This document shows positions 1 to 10,334 of a stretch of DNA of 64,000 bases, one piece after another. Every line of letters begins with the position of its first letter. Positions within the stretch are counted from its first letter, which is position 1. The position numbers and the translations under genes are program-made. The notes under the pieces are model-generated. The model worked only from the letters and a program-made list of their open reading frames with translations, made no database searches and was not told the DNA's origin. The stretch is taken from the NCBI GenBank assembly GCA_945883495.1, contig CAMCXS010000006.1, positions 62,001 through 126,000 on the forward strand, written 5' to 3'. This DNA is from Akkermansia muciniphila (GTDB lineage Bacteria > Verrucomicrobiota > Verrucomicrobiia > Verrucomicrobiales > DEV007).

Positions 1-10
1 CCGAAAGGGG

Positions 11-1510
11 TCATGAGGGGAGGACGACTTTTGCGGAGGGCGCCCCGAGGCGAGATGCGAGCGGGGAGGCTGTTTGAGCCCAGCCGATCCAAGTTACCAT
101 GTCACGTAGCGCGGGGGTGTAGTCGCCGCGCAGGGCTCGCTGGCCTCGGGGACTTTGGAGAAAACTGGTGACGTCTTGCAACAATTCCTCCGGCTGGGCC
201 TCAGCGACGGCGGCGGCGGTTCGATAGCCCGCGCCCGTAAGGAGCTTAGCTTGTTCAGCGCGAAGTTCCGGGACTTCGAGGATCAGACGGGCTTGATCTT
301 GCCAATCAAGGACGACGGAAGGGGAGTGCCAGCCGCCTCCCAATTGCTGAGACAGCGGGCCTGCTTGGCTTTCCAGAAGATCGCCAATGGTGCGGACCCC
401 GCAGGCATTCAAGCGCTCCGCTGTTTTGGGGCCGATCGAAGGGGCTCGCTCGACGTCATCACTCAGTTGCAAACCTGGCTTCACTTCGGGAGGCGCCGGA
501 GGCAACGAGACCGGGGTGGGGGCGGTGGGCGCTTCAAGCAAAGTTGAATCGGTTGACTGCGGCGACTGAAGGACTTCCGGTGCCGGGAGAGCGATGACGG
601 AAGCCAGAGCCTTGGCCTTGGCGGCTTCCTCGCGGACTTGCCGCAAGTCCGCCGTGAGGGTGCGTTCCACTTGACCGGTGGCGACCCATTCCTGGTACTG
701 GTTCTCCACTAAGGCGCGCTCTCGGGCGTCCGAGATATTCTTGGTCACCCACGCGATGGGGATATCGAGCAAGGAAAAGATCCCTTCGATGGTGGGCTGG
801 GTTGCTGGGGGGGCGACTCCAGCTTCGACGAACGCGCGATCGAGGATGCGGGCGAGCGAGATCGTAGCAAAGGCGATCAACTGCGCAATCATCTCCCGGC
901 CGGATTGATCGAGACCTTCTTTTGGGTCCTTGATGGATTTGGCGAAGTCGAAATGCTCAATGAGAGCTTCGTAGTAGCCATTGGAGATTTCCGCCCCGGC
1001 TGTGACCAGCTCATCAAGCCAGCCCGGGTGCGAGCCTGCTTCGAGGTGAGGATAGCCCATGCGGGACTTCGCCACTTCGCGGAGGTCGTCGTAACTCTGC
1101 CGGATGGACCATTCAACGGCGCGGTGGATGTTCGCCTCCTCCTTGGTCTGTCCGGTATGAAACGGCATGAGCGGGTCCGTGACGTAGTGGCTCATGACAC
1201 CGGCACTGTAGGCCGCCAGACTCCACTCTTTGCGCCAGAGTGCGCGCACTGTGGCACCGTACCAGTGCCGGACCTGCTCCCTTGCACCGCCCCAGTAGTT
1301 GTCCCGGACGTGAAGGACGTGGTTTGTAAAATCCTTAAAGGTCTTGTCGGGATCCTTGGCTCCTTCGAAATACATCTGGTGGTAGGTCACCAGAAAGTCC
1401 CTCCACGCTGGGGCCCGCGCTGCGCGCAGATGCGCAAGGGCATCGAGAGCCAGTTTGTGGTGGGTGCTGCGGCAATACGCAGCATCGAGAACGCGGATAA
1501 TGAGGCTCAT
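11..1510 (-). CDS. Zinc-dependent phospholipase C-like protein with C-terminal helix-hairpin-helix (DUF4332-type) domain
   Basis: I start this at the internal ATG (1510) because the protein then begins MSLIIRVLDAAY, the usual kind of start for this fold. The ORF could begin 11 codons earlier. The first ~200 residues carry the metal-ligand pattern of zinc-dependent phospholipase C/S1-P1 nuclease proteins: STHHKLALDAL near the start, NHVLHV, then SHYVTDPLMPFHTG followed by EEANIHRAVEWS (H-x3-D-x4-H and E-x3-H-x3-E spacing). There is no obvious signal peptide, unlike secreted PLCs. A proline-rich linker leads to a C-terminal segment with SIGPKTAERLNACGVRTIG, a helix-hairpin-helix of the kind in DUF4332 proteins. 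Substrate is unknown. It may be a nuclease or phospholipase, and the HhH hints at a nucleic-acid partner. The family call is fairly secure; the function is inference. Confidence 0.75.
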   Translation of the reverse strand: MSLIIRVLDAAYCRSTHHKLALDALAHLRAARAPAWRDFLVTYHQMYFEGAKDPDKTFKDFTNHVLHVRDNYWGGAREQVRHWYGATVRALWRKEWSLAAYSAGVMSHYVTDPLMPFHTGQTKEEANIHRAVEWSIRQSYDDLREVAKSRMGYPHLEAGSHPGWLDELVTAGAEISNGYYEALIEHFDFAKSIKDPKEGLDQSGREMIAQLIAFATISLARILDRAFVEAGVAPPATQPTIEGIFSLLDIPIAWVTKNISDARERALVENQYQEWVATGQVERTLTADLRQVREEAAKAKALASVIALPAPEVLQSPQSTDSTLLEAPTAPTPVSLPPAPPEVKPGLQLSDDVERAPSIGPKTAERLNACGVRTIGDLLESQAGPLSQQLGGGWHSPSVVLDWQDQARLILEVPELRAEQAKLLTGAGYRTAAAVAEAQPEELLQDVTSFLQSPRGQRALRGDYTPALRDMVTWIGWAQTASPLASRLGAPSAKVVLPS

Positions 1511-1612
1511 GGCGGGTGCTGGGTGTTCCCGAACTGTAAACAAATCTTAACTGAGACGCATTTTCGTCTGATGCAAGCGATTTGCTATGTGTGATGCGGC
1601 TGTCGTTGCCGA

Positions 1613-2332
1613 TCAGGAAGACCGGCGACGTCGCATCCACCAGCCCGCCGGTATGGCCACGGCCAGAACCGAACTCCCCGCAAAGAGAACCCAAGCCAAA
1701 ATGGGAGGACGGCTGACCTCCGCTCGCATCGGCACTGGACCTTTCAGAGCATCTGTAAGCGGAATCCTCCAAGTGACTAGGTTTTGACCGGCATCGATCT
1801 CTTCCGTGTTCGCTCCGAGAACTTTGACGGGGAAGCGCATATGATACACGAACGTGTAGTTCTGCAAAACCTTGGAGGCTATGCCACGAGCCAAGCCCTT
1901 CTTTGCCATTGGGTTTTGTCCGTCAAGGCCCCCTGAGAGATCGATGGTCCGGGTCATGACGTATCGATCTGGCAGCTTTTCGGCGGTAAACTTTCCGAAA
2001 AACCGCGCCATTTCCGCCCCTTCTTCGCCGCTAGCGACTGCCTTGAGTGCGTCCACCTTGTCGAAGTCGATTTGGAACTCGGTGATCCGGAGCTTTCCGC
2101 TTGTGCGGCAATCGTAGTGGCTCAGGGAGAGGCCTTTGGCCTTGGCGAACATCTCCTCCATTCCGCGCTTCATCTCAAATCCGTCGCCCTCGGCGAGATC
2201 GGCCTTGATTTCAATTCGGGATCGGATGTGACCGCCGCCTGAGAGGCCGATGGCGAACTCTTCCTCGTAATTCACACAGCTGGACAGGACCAGTGAGACG
2301 AGAACAAGCGGGAGAAAAAGACAACGGCCCAT
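1613..2332 (-). CDS. Predicted lipoprotein with a C-terminal membrane helix
   Basis: 239 residues. The N-terminus is a clear lipoprotein signal: MGRCLFLPLVLVSLVLSSC, with lipobox LSSC and acylated Cys19. The mature part is mixed polar sequence rich in D, E and K (residues ~20-200). The end is unusual: a second hydrophobic stretch PPILAWVLFAGSSVLAVAIPAGWW followed by RRRRSS, a stop-transfer-like C-terminal membrane helix. A lipid anchor at one end and a membrane helix at the other would tether both ends of the soluble domain. I do not recognise the domain. It lies downstream of ftsH on the same strand, but a strong hairpin separates the two, so it is probably transcribed separately. Confidence 0.65.
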   Translation of the reverse strand: MGRCLFLPLVLVSLVLSSCVNYEEEFAIGLSGGGHIRSRIEIKADLAEGDGFEMKRGMEEMFAKAKGLSLSHYDCRTSGKLRITEFQIDFDKVDALKAVASGEEGAEMARFFGKFTAEKLPDRYVMTRTIDLSGGLDGQNPMAKKGLARGIASKVLQNYTFVYHMRFPVKVLGANTEEIDAGQNLVTWRIPLTDALKGPVPMRAEVSRPPILAWVLFAGSSVLAVAIPAGWWMRRRRSS

Positions 2333-2401
2333 AAACGAGGGATGAAGAGACGGTCGTCAATGGCTCCTAGGTTGAAGTCTTGGGCGCCATCTGAAAACGA
2401 A

Positions 2402-2433
2402 AGTGGCGGAACCGTGCACACGATTCCGCCACT
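2402..2433 (-). terminator. Intrinsic terminator-like hairpin after ftsH
   Basis: A perfect 10-bp stem AGTGGCGGAA / TTCCGCCACT encloses a second small stem CGTG/CACG. Read on the minus strand it follows the ftsH stop by about 28 bases and runs into a T-rich tail (TTTCGTTTTC). A T6 run also lies on the plus-strand side, 11 bases beyond the stem, so it could work in both directions. Confidence 0.7.
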
Positions 2434-2460
2434 CGTCATGAGACTTTTTTGATACCAGGG

Positions 2461-4530
2461 TCAGGCTCCCACTGGGGCCAGACCGCCGGGGAGCTCGCCA
2501 TCACTGACGTCCGCCGGGCCAGCTTCCGCCGAGCCGGTCGGGAGCGCGGGCGGCTTCGGACTGGACGGAGGCGTGCGCATCTCGCCGTAGTGCATGATGT
2601 CGCGGATGTGGTCGCCATCCAGGGTTTCGTATTCCAGGAGGGACTTCGCGATCGTGTCCAGCGTGGTGCGGTTTGTGATGAGGAGCGCCTTGGCCTTGTT
2701 GTAAGCGGTATCGATCAGGAGTTTGACCTCGGTATCGATCTTGCGAGCGGTCTCATCGCTGTAGTTGCGGCCGGAACCCATATCCCGGCCGAGGAAGAGA
2801 TGTTCGTGATTCTCGCCGTACTCGACCATGCCGAGTTCGTCGCTCATGCCCCATTCGCAGACCATCTTGCGAGCGATGTTGGTCGCCATTTTGATATCGC
2901 CGCGAGCTCCGTTGGTGACGTCACCGAAGACGATCTCCTCCGCGACCCGGCCTCCCATGGCGACCACGAGATTGTCGAGGAGTTCATGTTTGCGGTGGGT
3001 GAACTTATCCTCTTCCGGCAAGAACATCGTCACACCGAGCGCTGGGCCGCGGGGTATGATGGTCACCTTGTGGAGGGGGTCGGTGTGGTCGAGAAGTTCG
3101 TTGAGAATGGCGTGACCGGCTTCGTGATAGGCGGTGTTCTCTTTCTCCTTCTCGCTCATCACAAGGCTCCGGCGTTCGCGGCCCCAACGGACTTTGTCGC
3201 GAGCTTCCTCGAGATCGTGTTGCGTGATAGCCTTTTGATTTTTCCGGGCCGCCAGGAGGGCACCTTCGTTGATGACGTTGGCCAATTCCGCTCCCGAGTA
3301 GCCAGGAGTTCCCCTGGCGATTAGAGCGAGATCGACGTTCGCGCCGAGTTTGACCTTCCGAGCATGCACGCGGAGGATTTCTTCCCGTCCCTTCACGTCC
3401 GGAAGATTTACGGTAATCTGGCGATCGAATCGTCCGGGACGAAGGAGCGCGGGATCGAGGACATCCGGGCGGTTCGTGGCCGCGATGATGATGACTCCTT
3501 CGGTGGTGTCGAAACCGTCCATCTCGACGAGCAAGGCGTTCAGGGTTTGCTCCCGTTCATCGTGCCCACCACCGAGGCCATGGCCCCGGTGACGGCCGAC
3601 GGCGTCAATCTCATCAATGAAGATGATACAGGGAGCGTTCTTTTTGCCCTGCTCAAACATATCCCGCACCCGGGAAGCTCCGACCCCGACGAACATTTCG
3701 ACGAAGTCCGAACCGCTGATGGTGAAGAAGGGGACATCGGCCTCGCCGGCGATGGCACGGGCCAGAAGAGTTTTCCCGGTTCCCGGAGGTCCGACCATGA
3801 GGACGCCTTTCGGGATGCGGCCTCCGAGGCGTTGGAATTTCTTCGGGTCTTTGAGGAACTCGACGATTTCCCAGACTTCTTCCTTAGCCTCCTCGACGCC
3901 CGCCACGTTCTTGAAAGTGACCTTGTTCTTGTCCATCGACATCATTTTGGCCTTGCTCTTGCCGAAGCTCATCGCACCGCGTCCCGCCATTTTCATCTGA
4001 TGACGGAATAGGAAATACACCACCGCGAGGAGCATTAGAATTGGCAACAGGCTGACGACCAGGGTCGGGAGCACGTTGCTTTGGTTGCGGAATTCGATAA
4101 AGTCCCCGAGCGTTTTGGTGCTGGCCGTAACTGGGCTTGCGGAGCCATCAGCCGGGTATTTGGCCAAATCTTCCAAGAGTTTGTCTTGGAGGACGATGGG
4201 CAAATTGATCACGGTGCGGAAGCGTTGGCGATCCGGCTCGCCCTCGGCCGTCGTTCCGGCGATGAAGGTCCCGCTGAGCACCGTCTCCTTCTTGCCTTCG
4301 GATTCAATGATGCTGATCGGGTCGGCTTCGCTGGCTACAACCTTCCGTTGCTCAAGCAGTTGCTGGAACTCGAAATAGCTCTTTTTGACGCCACCGCCGA
4401 CGCTTTGGCCGAGGGGCCCGGCGAATGCCAAGCCGAAAAGAAGGCAGGCAATCAGCAGCAATAGAAGGCCGCGCCAGTTGAAGGATTCCCCACGGTTGCG
4501 GGGATCGTCGTTGTGAGGGTCTTGCGACAT
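2461..4530 (-). CDS. ftsH: ATP-dependent zinc metalloprotease FtsH
   Basis: 689 residues, close to the usual length. FtsH is a membrane-anchored AAA+ protease that extracts and degrades membrane and short-lived cytosolic proteins as a hexamer. Visible parts in order: a first membrane helix ~20-38; a periplasmic segment ~40-150; a second membrane helix ~152-175; Walker A GPPGTGKT at 247-254; Walker [13 protein letters not shown]; the second region of homology ending [18 protein letters not shown]; and the zinc site HEAGH at 469-473. The C-terminal tail is proline-rich and low in complexity. yqgE lies upstream on the same strand after an 85-bp gap. No strong Shine-Dalgarno sequence is seen before the start. 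Confidence 0.98.
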   Translation of the reverse strand: MSQDPHNDDPRNRGESFNWRGLLLLLIACLLFGLAFAGPLGQSVGGGVKKSYFEFQQLLEQRKVVASEADPISIIESEGKKETVLSGTFIAGTTAEGEPDRQRFRTVINLPIVLQDKLLEDLAKYPADGSASPVTASTKTLGDFIEFRNQSNVLPTLVVSLLPILMLLAVVYFLFRHQMKMAGRGAMSFGKSKAKMMSMDKNKVTFKNVAGVEEAKEEVWEIVEFLKDPKKFQRLGGRIPKGVLMVGPPGTGKTLLARAIAGEADVPFFTISGSDFVEMFVGVGASRVRDMFEQGKKNAPCIIFIDEIDAVGRHRGHGLGGGHDEREQTLNALLVEMDGFDTTEGVIIIAATNRPDVLDPALLRPGRFDRQITVNLPDVKGREEILRVHARKVKLGANVDLALIARGTPGYSGAELANVINEGALLAARKNQKAITQHDLEEARDKVRWGRERRSLVMSEKEKENTAYHEAGHAILNELLDHTDPLHKVTIIPRGPALGVTMFLPEEDKFTHRKHELLDNLVVAMGGRVAEEIVFGDVTNGARGDIKMATNIARKMVCEWGMSDELGMVEYGENHEHLFLGRDMGSGRNYSDETARKIDTEVKLLIDTAYNKAKALLITNRTTLDTIAKSLLEYETLDGDHIRDIMHYGEMRTPPSSPKPPALPTGSAEAGPADVSDGELPGGLAPVGA

Positions 4531-4615
4531 AAGCTCTTGGTCGAAATTTCCGGATAAAAATTTAAACGATTTCTTTCTCCGGGATCGTGACCTGTAACTT
4601 TCGCAGCGAAATTGC

Positions 4616-5173
4616 TCAGTTCAAGGAAAGATCGTCGGGCATGTCGGCCGCGATGCGATGCAACGGGCTGACTTGACGGATCAAGCGAGACCACAAATCT
4701 GCCGAAGTATTTTCAAGAATCTCGCCAGAACCCGGGCGCTGCACCTCCCACGCTTGCGCGTCCAGTTCGCCTTCCAGTTGGCCGGGAGCCCATCCGGAGT
4801 ATCCGATAAAGCCCCGAACCTCGCAACCTTCGAGCCGCAACGCCTTGGCTTGAGCGGCTGACAGATGGGTGCGGCAGGCGAGGGAACGGGTGCCTGCATC
4901 CCAGGAAAGGGCGGCGAAGGTGAGGTGATCTTTGCCCACCGGCCCCCCGAAGTAGACGCCCACGTCCCCGATCCCCGAAAATTCTTCAGAAGGAAGAAGA
5001 TCCTGAACCCGCTTGTGGATGGGCCGGTTGAGGATGTAACCCAGCGCCCCCTCATCCGCCGAGTGTTGGGAGATGAGGACTACGGTGCGGCGGAAAGTCG
5101 CTTCCAGCAACTCGGGGCCGGCGAGAAGCAGGTGGCCGCTGAGAGGCGGAACGGGTTGGGAATCCGATGACAT
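4616..5173 (-). CDS. YqgE/AlgH family protein (UPF0301)
   Basis: I start at the ATG at 5173 ([19 protein letters not shown]) rather than 11 codons upstream, because the family begins shortly before the LxGxxLLAxP motif. Family hallmarks are present: [21 protein letters not shown], then [17 protein letters not shown], and [16 protein letters not shown] near residue 140. The family is widespread; its role is not settled, with AlgH linked to alginate regulation in Pseudomonas. It sits head-to-tail before ftsH and could share its transcript. Start choice is moderately sure; family assignment is firm. Confidence 0.93.
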   Translation of the reverse strand: MSSDSQPVPPLSGHLLLAGPELLEATFRRTVVLISQHSADEGALGYILNRPIHKRVQDLLPSEEFSGIGDVGVYFGGPVGKDHLTFAALSWDAGTRSLACRTHLSAAQAKALRLEGCEVRGFIGYSGWAPGQLEGELDAQAWEVQRPGSGEILENTSADLWSRLIRQVSPLHRIAADMPDDLSLN

Positions 5174-5313
5174 CAACTTGATTTCCGGGCCCTTCCGGGC
5201 TCTCATCCTGTTGCACCGTCGTCGTTCTGATCTTGGGAGGCAAGAAACTCTTTTTCGCAGACGGCGCCCCCCGCATGTTTTTTCCTATCGATACAGTCCG
5301 GGTTGGTCAGCCG

Positions 5314-6318
5314 ATGACCCCCACCGAGATCCGCGATGTGGCCACAGCCCTGCTGGATCCCTTTGTACCCAACCCCGCGAAGGCCGATTTCCTCCGCGCT
5401 CTTTCCGTAAAGGGCGAAACTCCGATGGAGATCGCCGGCTTGGTGGAGGCGTTTTTGGAGCGCGCGGTCGATCCCGGACTCCGGCCAGGCGCCGTAAACG
5501 GACCGATGCTGGATGTTTGCGGCACCGGGGGGGACAAGCTTCAGCTGTTCAATGTTTCCACCACGGTCATGTTTGTGGCTGCTGCGGCGGGCGCGGTGGT
5601 GGTGAAGCACGGAAATCGCGGCATCACCTCCCGGAGCGGCGGAGCGGATGTGCTCGAAGCCCTGGGTATCCGGATTGACTTGCCGCCGGAACGCTTTGCG
5701 GAGTGCGTGAAGCGGACGGGGCTGGGGTTTCTCTTTGCTCCCGCGTATCATCCTGCCTTCCAAGTGATCGCTCCAGTGCGGCAAGAGCTGGCGCGGGAAG
5801 GTACACGAACCGTTTTCAACCTTCTTGGGCCATTGCTGAACCCGGTCCGTCCCGCGCATCAGTTGATTGGCGTCTTTTCGCAGTCGTTGCCCCCAATCTT
5901 CGCGGAGATTCTTGTGCAACTCGGCCGGACGTCTGCCTGGGTCGTGCATGGCAGCACGGCGGATGGCGCGGCCATGGATGAGCTCTCCACCCTCGGCCCC
6001 AGTTTGATTTGCAAGTTGCAGCCAACGGGAGTCACCGAGCGGGAAACGCTGTTTCCCGAGGACATCGGGGTGGAACCGGCGGAGCTGGGCCAACTTCGAG
6101 GGGGCGAGGCCAACGAGAACGCCGCCATCCTCATCTCGATACTAGAGGGAACCGAAAGGGGACCAAAGCGCGATTTGGTCCTTCTGAATGCAGGAGCTTC
6201 CTTGGTGGTGGCCGGGTTGGCGAGGGATCTCGCGGAGGGCATCGCATTGGCCAAGGAGCAGATCGAAAACGGGGCTGCGGCCCGCAAGCTTGAGCAACTG
6301 CGGCAAGCAGCTGGTTGA
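5314..6318 (+). CDS. trpD: Anthranilate phosphoribosyltransferase
   Basis: 334 residues from the ATG at 5314 ([14 protein letters not shown]); an in-frame extension to 5233 lacks family similarity. TrpD joins anthranilate and PRPP in tryptophan synthesis. Signature elements: [10 protein letters not shown] (PRPP/diphosphate loop) around residue 68, [37 protein letters not shown] (anthranilate and PRPP contacts), and [13 protein letters not shown]. The usual GTGGDGxxTFN is [11 protein letters not shown] here, a mild variation. No other trp gene is in the window, so the gene is outside a trp operon. It is followed by icd after an 86-base gap on the same strand. Confidence 0.95.
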   Translation: MTPTEIRDVATALLDPFVPNPAKADFLRALSVKGETPMEIAGLVEAFLERAVDPGLRPGAVNGPMLDVCGTGGDKLQLFNVSTTVMFVAAAAGAVVVKHGNRGITSRSGGADVLEALGIRIDLPPERFAECVKRTGLGFLFAPAYHPAFQVIAPVRQELAREGTRTVFNLLGPLLNPVRPAHQLIGVFSQSLPPIFAEILVQLGRTSAWVVHGSTADGAAMDELSTLGPSLICKLQPTGVTERETLFPEDIGVEPAELGQLRGGEANENAAILISILEGTERGPKRDLVLLNAGASLVVAGLARDLAEGIALAKEQIENGAAARKLEQLRQAAG

Positions 6319-6404
6319 CAGAACGAAATTCTCGAATCATTGCTGCCGGCCGGTCTCTATGTCAGGGCTCCGGATTTTTACTAAGAATCAGCTCTTCCTC
6401 CAAG

Positions 6405-7658
6405 ATGCCCTCATTCAGCAATCTCGTTCCCCCATCCGGTTCCGCCATCACCATTGACGGAGGAAAACTCTCGGTCCCAGAGAATCCGATTATCCCTTTC
6501 ATCCGCGGCGATGGCACGGGTCCGGATATTTGGAGCGCCAGCGAAACGGTCTTCGACGCTGCCGTGGCCAAAGCTTATGGTGGCCAGCGCAAGATTTCCT
6601 GGTTCGAAGTTTTCGCCGGGCAAGCAGCCAAGGATAAGTTCGACAACTGGCTGCCAGAGGACACCCTCACGGCGTTCCGGCATTATCTCGTCGGAATCAA
6701 GGGACCACTCACCACGCCAGTCGGGGGTGGGATCCGCTCGCTGAACGTCGCTCTGCGGCAAATGCTCGACCTCTACGTCTGCCTGCGGCCGGTGCGTTGG
6801 TTCAAGGGCGTTCCCAGTCCCGTGAAGCATCCGGAGAAGACGGACATGGTGATCTTCCGCGAGAACTCGGAAGACATTTACGCTGGAATCGAGTTCCAAC
6901 ACGGCAAGGAGGATACGGAAAAGTTCAAACAGCTTTTCAAGGAGAGCTTCCCCGACCGGTACGCAAAGATTCGGTTCCCCGAAACCAGCGGGATAGGCAT
7001 CAAGCCCTGTTCCCGCGAAGGCACCCGGCGGTTGGTCCGAGCCGCACTCGACTACACCGTCATCAACAAGTTGCCGAGTCTGACTCTGGTCCACAAGGGC
7101 AACATTATGAAGTTCACCGAAGGGGCCTTCATGGAGTGGGGCTATGCATTGTCCAAGGAGGAATATGGCGCCAGCGATCTTGATGGCGGACCTTGGCAAG
7201 TCTTCGAGAAGAACGGCCACAAAGTCGTCGTCAAGGACGTCATCGCCGATGCCTTCCTCCAACAGATTCTCACGCGTCCCGCCGATTACTCGGTCATCGC
7301 AACGATGAACCTGAATGGGGATTACATCTCGGATGCCTTGGCAGCCTGCGTCGGCGGCATCGGGATCGCTCCCGGCGGAAATATCAATTACGAGACTGGC
7401 CATGCCATTTTCGAAGCGACCCACGGCACCGCGCCGAAATATGCCGGCTTGGACAAGGTGAATCCCGGGTCCGTGATCCTGTCTGGCGAAATGATGTTGC
7501 GCCACATGGGATGGATCGAAGCCGCCGATCTCATCCTCAAGGGGATGGACGGAGCCATCGCCAGCAAGCGAGTCACTTACGATTTCGCCCGTCTCATGGA
7601 AGGGGCGACCGAAATCAGGTGCTCGGAGTTCGGGCACAACATCGTGCAACACATGTAA
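6405..7658 (+). CDS. icd: NADP-dependent isocitrate dehydrogenase
   Basis: 417 residues from the ATG at 6405 ([12 protein letters not shown]), nearly the E. coli Icd length; the longer ORF start at 6315 would add an unrelated 30 residues. The enzyme decarboxylates isocitrate to 2-oxoglutarate in the TCA cycle. Seen: [14 protein letters not shown] at the N-terminus; [14 protein letters not shown], which contains the serine phosphorylated by AceK in enterobacteria; YAGIEF; the Lys of [24 protein letters not shown] with metal-binding aspartates; and [18 protein letters not shown] for the cofactor pocket. All key residues appear intact. Confidence 0.97.
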   Translation: MPSFSNLVPPSGSAITIDGGKLSVPENPIIPFIRGDGTGPDIWSASETVFDAAVAKAYGGQRKISWFEVFAGQAAKDKFDNWLPEDTLTAFRHYLVGIKGPLTTPVGGGIRSLNVALRQMLDLYVCLRPVRWFKGVPSPVKHPEKTDMVIFRENSEDIYAGIEFQHGKEDTEKFKQLFKESFPDRYAKIRFPETSGIGIKPCSREGTRRLVRAALDYTVINKLPSLTLVHKGNIMKFTEGAFMEWGYALSKEEYGASDLDGGPWQVFEKNGHKVVVKDVIADAFLQQILTRPADYSVIATMNLNGDYISDALAACVGGIGIAPGGNINYETGHAIFEATHGTAPKYAGLDKVNPGSVILSGEMMLRHMGWIEAADLILKGMDGAIASKRVTYDFARLMEGATEIRCSEFGHNIVQHM

Positions 7659-7773
7659 TTCCTGCTGCACGCTTGGCCAGGAATTCGGCGGTTGCATCCT
7701 CCGGTTGAATCTTGATCCTTCCGCTTCCGTCGATTTCCTTGGTCTGGATTTCAGACCTCCATCCTAGCTTCCG

Positions 7774-8799
7774 ATGTCACTCGCCCGCCGTCCCGTCCCT
7801 CCCAAAGCCCCTGCGGCCGCGACCGATGCCCTGAGCGCGGAGATTCAGCAGCAGCGGATCTGGGTGGACTCGGTTAAGGGAGAGATGTCACGAGCGATTG
7901 TCGGCCAGCACCTGCTTGTCGATCGACTCCTCGTCGGGATTCTCACCAATGGTCACGTTTTGCTCGAAGGCGTTCCTGGGTTGGCCAAGACGTTGACGAT
8001 CCGGTCCTTAGCGGGATGCTTGAGCGTCGATTTTCGGCGTATTCAGTTCACGCCGGATCTTCTGCCAGCGGATTTGATCGGCACGATGATCTACAATCCG
8101 CAGGCCAGCGAATTTCGCCCCAAGCTGGGACCGATCTTTGCGAATTTGATCCTCGCGGACGAAATCAACCGGGCGCCGGCCAAGGTGCAAAGCGCGCTGT
8201 TGGAAGCGATGGCTGAACGCCAAGTAACGTTGGCGGAGAAGACTTGGCGGCTCCCGGACCCGTTCCTCGTGCTCGCGACGCAAAACCCGATCGATCAAGA
8301 AGGTACATATCAGCTCCCAGAAGCGCAACTTGACCGCTTTCTGCTCAAAGTGACCGTTGGTTACCCCAGCCCGGAAGAGGAACGGCAGATCCTTGATATG
8401 ATGGGCACGAGCGCCAAACCGCCGGAGACCCGGGCGATCGTGGAGCCGAAAACGATTTTGGAGAGCCGCGAATTGGTGAACCGGATTTACATCGACGATT
8501 CGATCAAGAACTACATCGTCAACATCATCCACTCGACCCGGTACCCGGAAATTGTCAGCCAGTCGTTGAAGCCGTTGATCCGGGCCGGGGCGTCGCCCCG
8601 TGGCACGATCAATCTGACGTTGGCGGCCCGGGCCCGGGCCTACATTTCAGGGCGCGGTTACGTGATTCCTCAGGATATCAAGGACCTCGCTTACGACGTG
8701 TTGCGCCATCGCATCTTGCTCACCTATGAAGCCGAGGCCGAAGGAGTGACGTCGGAGCAGGTGATTCAAGAGATCCTCAACCACCTTCCCGTGCCGTGA
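7774..8799 (+). CDS. MoxR-family AAA+ ATPase
   Basis: 341 residues. MoxR ATPases act as chaperone-like machines, usually maturing metal or VWA-domain partner proteins. Seen: Walker A in LLEGVPGLAKTLTIRSL, Walker B LILADEINRAPAKVQSALLEAM, sensor 1 in LVLATQNPIDQEGTYQLPEAQLDRF, and the C-terminal lid around GASPRGTINLTLAARARAYI. MoxR genes normally precede a DUF58 and VWA-protein operon, but here the next gene is convergent and overlaps the 3' end by 23 bases, so the usual partners are absent. Confidence 0.95.
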   Translation: MSLARRPVPPKAPAAATDALSAEIQQQRIWVDSVKGEMSRAIVGQHLLVDRLLVGILTNGHVLLEGVPGLAKTLTIRSLAGCLSVDFRRIQFTPDLLPADLIGTMIYNPQASEFRPKLGPIFANLILADEINRAPAKVQSALLEAMAERQVTLAEKTWRLPDPFLVLATQNPIDQEGTYQLPEAQLDRFLLKVTVGYPSPEEERQILDMMGTSAKPPETRAIVEPKTILESRELVNRIYIDDSIKNYIVNIIHSTRYPEIVSQSLKPLIRAGASPRGTINLTLAARARAYISGRGYVIPQDIKDLAYDVLRHRILLTYEAEAEGVTSEQVIQEILNHLPVP

Positions 8800-9148
8800 T
8801 CGGAGGCTTCTTTGCTGCCGTGGAGGCCACCGGCCTGCCCTGGACCAGTGGCTGGCGGCAAAGCGAGCAGGATTGGGCCTTGGCGGAGCGGAAGACTTGT
8901 CCGCCTGACATCTTGAGGAAGCGGCAGTCTGGGTTTGCGCAAAACCATCCACCGTGTGTGGTCATCGCTCCCGAGGTTTCTTCCGGAGCCGGGGATTGTT
9001 TCCAGAACACCGGAACGGCCTTGCCCTCGGCCACCGAATCCTTGGGCGCTATTTGATCATGCGCGCCGAAGACCAGCCAGGCACCAACCGGCACGGCGAG
9101 AAAGCTCAAGAGAGCCACCATCGCGACAGGTTTCCGGGAGGACCGCAT
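8777..9148 (-). CDS. Small membrane-anchored protein with zinc-ribbon-like cysteines and IAPKDS motif
   Basis: 123 residues. A basic start (MRSSRKPVAM) precedes a hydrophobic stretch at ~10-28, giving an N-terminal anchor or signal peptide. IAPKDS follows at residues 33-38. Two CxxC-type knuckles come later: CANPDC around residue 70 and CSLC near residue 96, which could bind one metal. I do not recognise the family. Its last 23 bases overlap the 3' end of the moxR gene on the other strand. The same IAPKDS motif, in nearly identical DNA, recurs in the small exported protein at 11756-12025. Confidence 0.6.
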   Translation of the reverse strand: MRSSRKPVAMVALLSFLAVPVGAWLVFGAHDQIAPKDSVAEGKAVPVFWKQSPAPEETSGAMTTHGGWFCANPDCRFLKMSGGQVFRSAKAQSCSLCRQPLVQGRPVASTAAKKPPITAREGG

Positions 9149-9278
9149 GTCAGGAACCGAGCAGAAACAATGGAAAAAACAAGTTGATTCTCGCGCGGCA
9201 TCGCCACCGTAGCAGAGCCACGGAGGATCGTCAGCGAAAAAATCAATTTAGTTGTTCCCCCTTGAATCCAAAAACAGA

Positions 9279-10025
9279 ATGAAAGTTGCCGCTACTACCG
9301 AAGGACACCCGGAAGAGTTCCAGATGGTCCAAGGGATCCTTCGGGGAGAGTCCGCCGCCGCGGAACGCTTTACCAAACGATTCCGGGATCCGCTGATTTC
9401 TTGGCTCAGTTCCAAATGCGATGCCAAAGACGGGCGTTCCCGTGAGAAGGCGATCGATCTTGTCGATCAGCTCATCGCCGAGTGCGTGGCCGGGGATTCC
9501 GAGAAGGGCAAGGGACCGCTCCTGTCCAAGTTTGGAGGTAAAGGATCGCTTGAAGGTTGGCTCCGCCGGTCCTCCCGCTGCCGCCTCATCAGTTGGTGGC
9601 GCAGTTTGGAATACCGTTCCGAGCAAACCGAATCCAGTCTGATTACCAGCGATGACGACGACAGCCCGCTGGACACGCGCTTGGCCGTTTCCACGGATGT
9701 TTACACGGAGGAAGCGATCGCGGAAGTGTTGCGGGATGCGCTTCTTTTCGGCTTCCGGCAGGCGGAAAAAGAGGAGCCGCTGGGTTTGGTGTTTCTGCGT
9801 CTCTCCAGTTTGCACGGGATTCAGAAGCAACGCCTCGCGCAGGCTTGGAATCGGGATCCCGCACAAGCCGGTCGGCGTATCACCAAGGCTTTGGAATTGA
9901 TCCGAGACGGTGCTCAGGAGTATGTCCGCTCCGTTGATCCTTACCTGGATTTGGAATGGTCCGATTATCTGAAGGTGTTCGAGGCTTACCCGAGACTTTT
10001 GCACGGGGATGGGGAGTCCGCCTGA
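9279..10025 (+). CDS. Sigma-70-like (ECF-type) regulatory protein
   Basis: 248 residues from the ATG at 9279 (MKVAATTEGHPEEF). The middle follows the sigma region 2 pattern: ERFTKRFRDPLISWL, a DLVDQLIAE helix, then KFGGKGSLEGWLRRSSRCRLISWWR, equivalent to the Fxg-gsLxgWLrtiaRNraidxxR segment. A later segment LRLSSLHGIQKQRLAQAW continuing to RRITKALELI looks like the region 4 helix-turn-helix. It probably directs RNA polymerase to a special set of promoters, but it is divergent and longer than typical ECF factors. It heads a same-strand group with a 73-residue protein, a GAF protein and a subtilase. Confidence 0.75.
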   Translation: MKVAATTEGHPEEFQMVQGILRGESAAAERFTKRFRDPLISWLSSKCDAKDGRSREKAIDLVDQLIAECVAGDSEKGKGPLLSKFGGKGSLEGWLRRSSRCRLISWWRSLEYRSEQTESSLITSDDDDSPLDTRLAVSTDVYTEEAIAEVLRDALLFGFRQAEKEEPLGLVFLRLSSLHGIQKQRLAQAWNRDPAQAGRRITKALELIRDGAQEYVRSVDPYLDLEWSDYLKVFEAYPRLLHGDGESA

Positions 10026-10109
10026 AGGGGAAAGAGGAAGAAAAACGCAAACGCCAACACCCGTCACGTCTGGAAATGCAGACCATAGAAACCCTCACGT
10101 AACCTCCTC

Positions 10110-10331
10110 ATGACAGCAGATCTTCAAGAGTTTGTCCTCATTACTGATTTCCTCGCCTTCCTTGATCCCGAGATCGAGGCGCGTGAAGGATTGACCCCCG
10201 AGATTCGGGATCTCCTTTGTCGCATTGCCCGTGGCGATGCGTCCGATGATGACCGTTCCCGGGCCGTCCCGGTTTTGAATGCCAGCAGCGAGGCCATCGA
10301 GTTCCTCGCCCGGCAGTTGGCTGCCAATTGA
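10110..10331 (+). CDS. Small acidic protein between the sigma-like and GAF genes
   Basis: 73 residues, unrecognised and predicted soluble. The sequence is acidic and probably all helical (ITDFLAFLDPEIEAREGLTP, then a D-rich turn and a C-terminal helix SSEAIEFLARQLAAN). There are no cysteines of the zinc anti-sigma type (HxxxCxxC) and no membrane helix. Its place directly after a sigma-like gene and 3 bases before the GAF gene suggests a co-expressed regulatory partner, but this is inference. The start has CCTCCTC just upstream, not a Shine-Dalgarno sequence. Confidence 0.6.
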   Translation: MTADLQEFVLITDFLAFLDPEIEAREGLTPEIRDLLCRIARGDASDDDRSRAVPVLNASSEAIEFLARQLAAN

Positions 10332-10334
10332 ACC

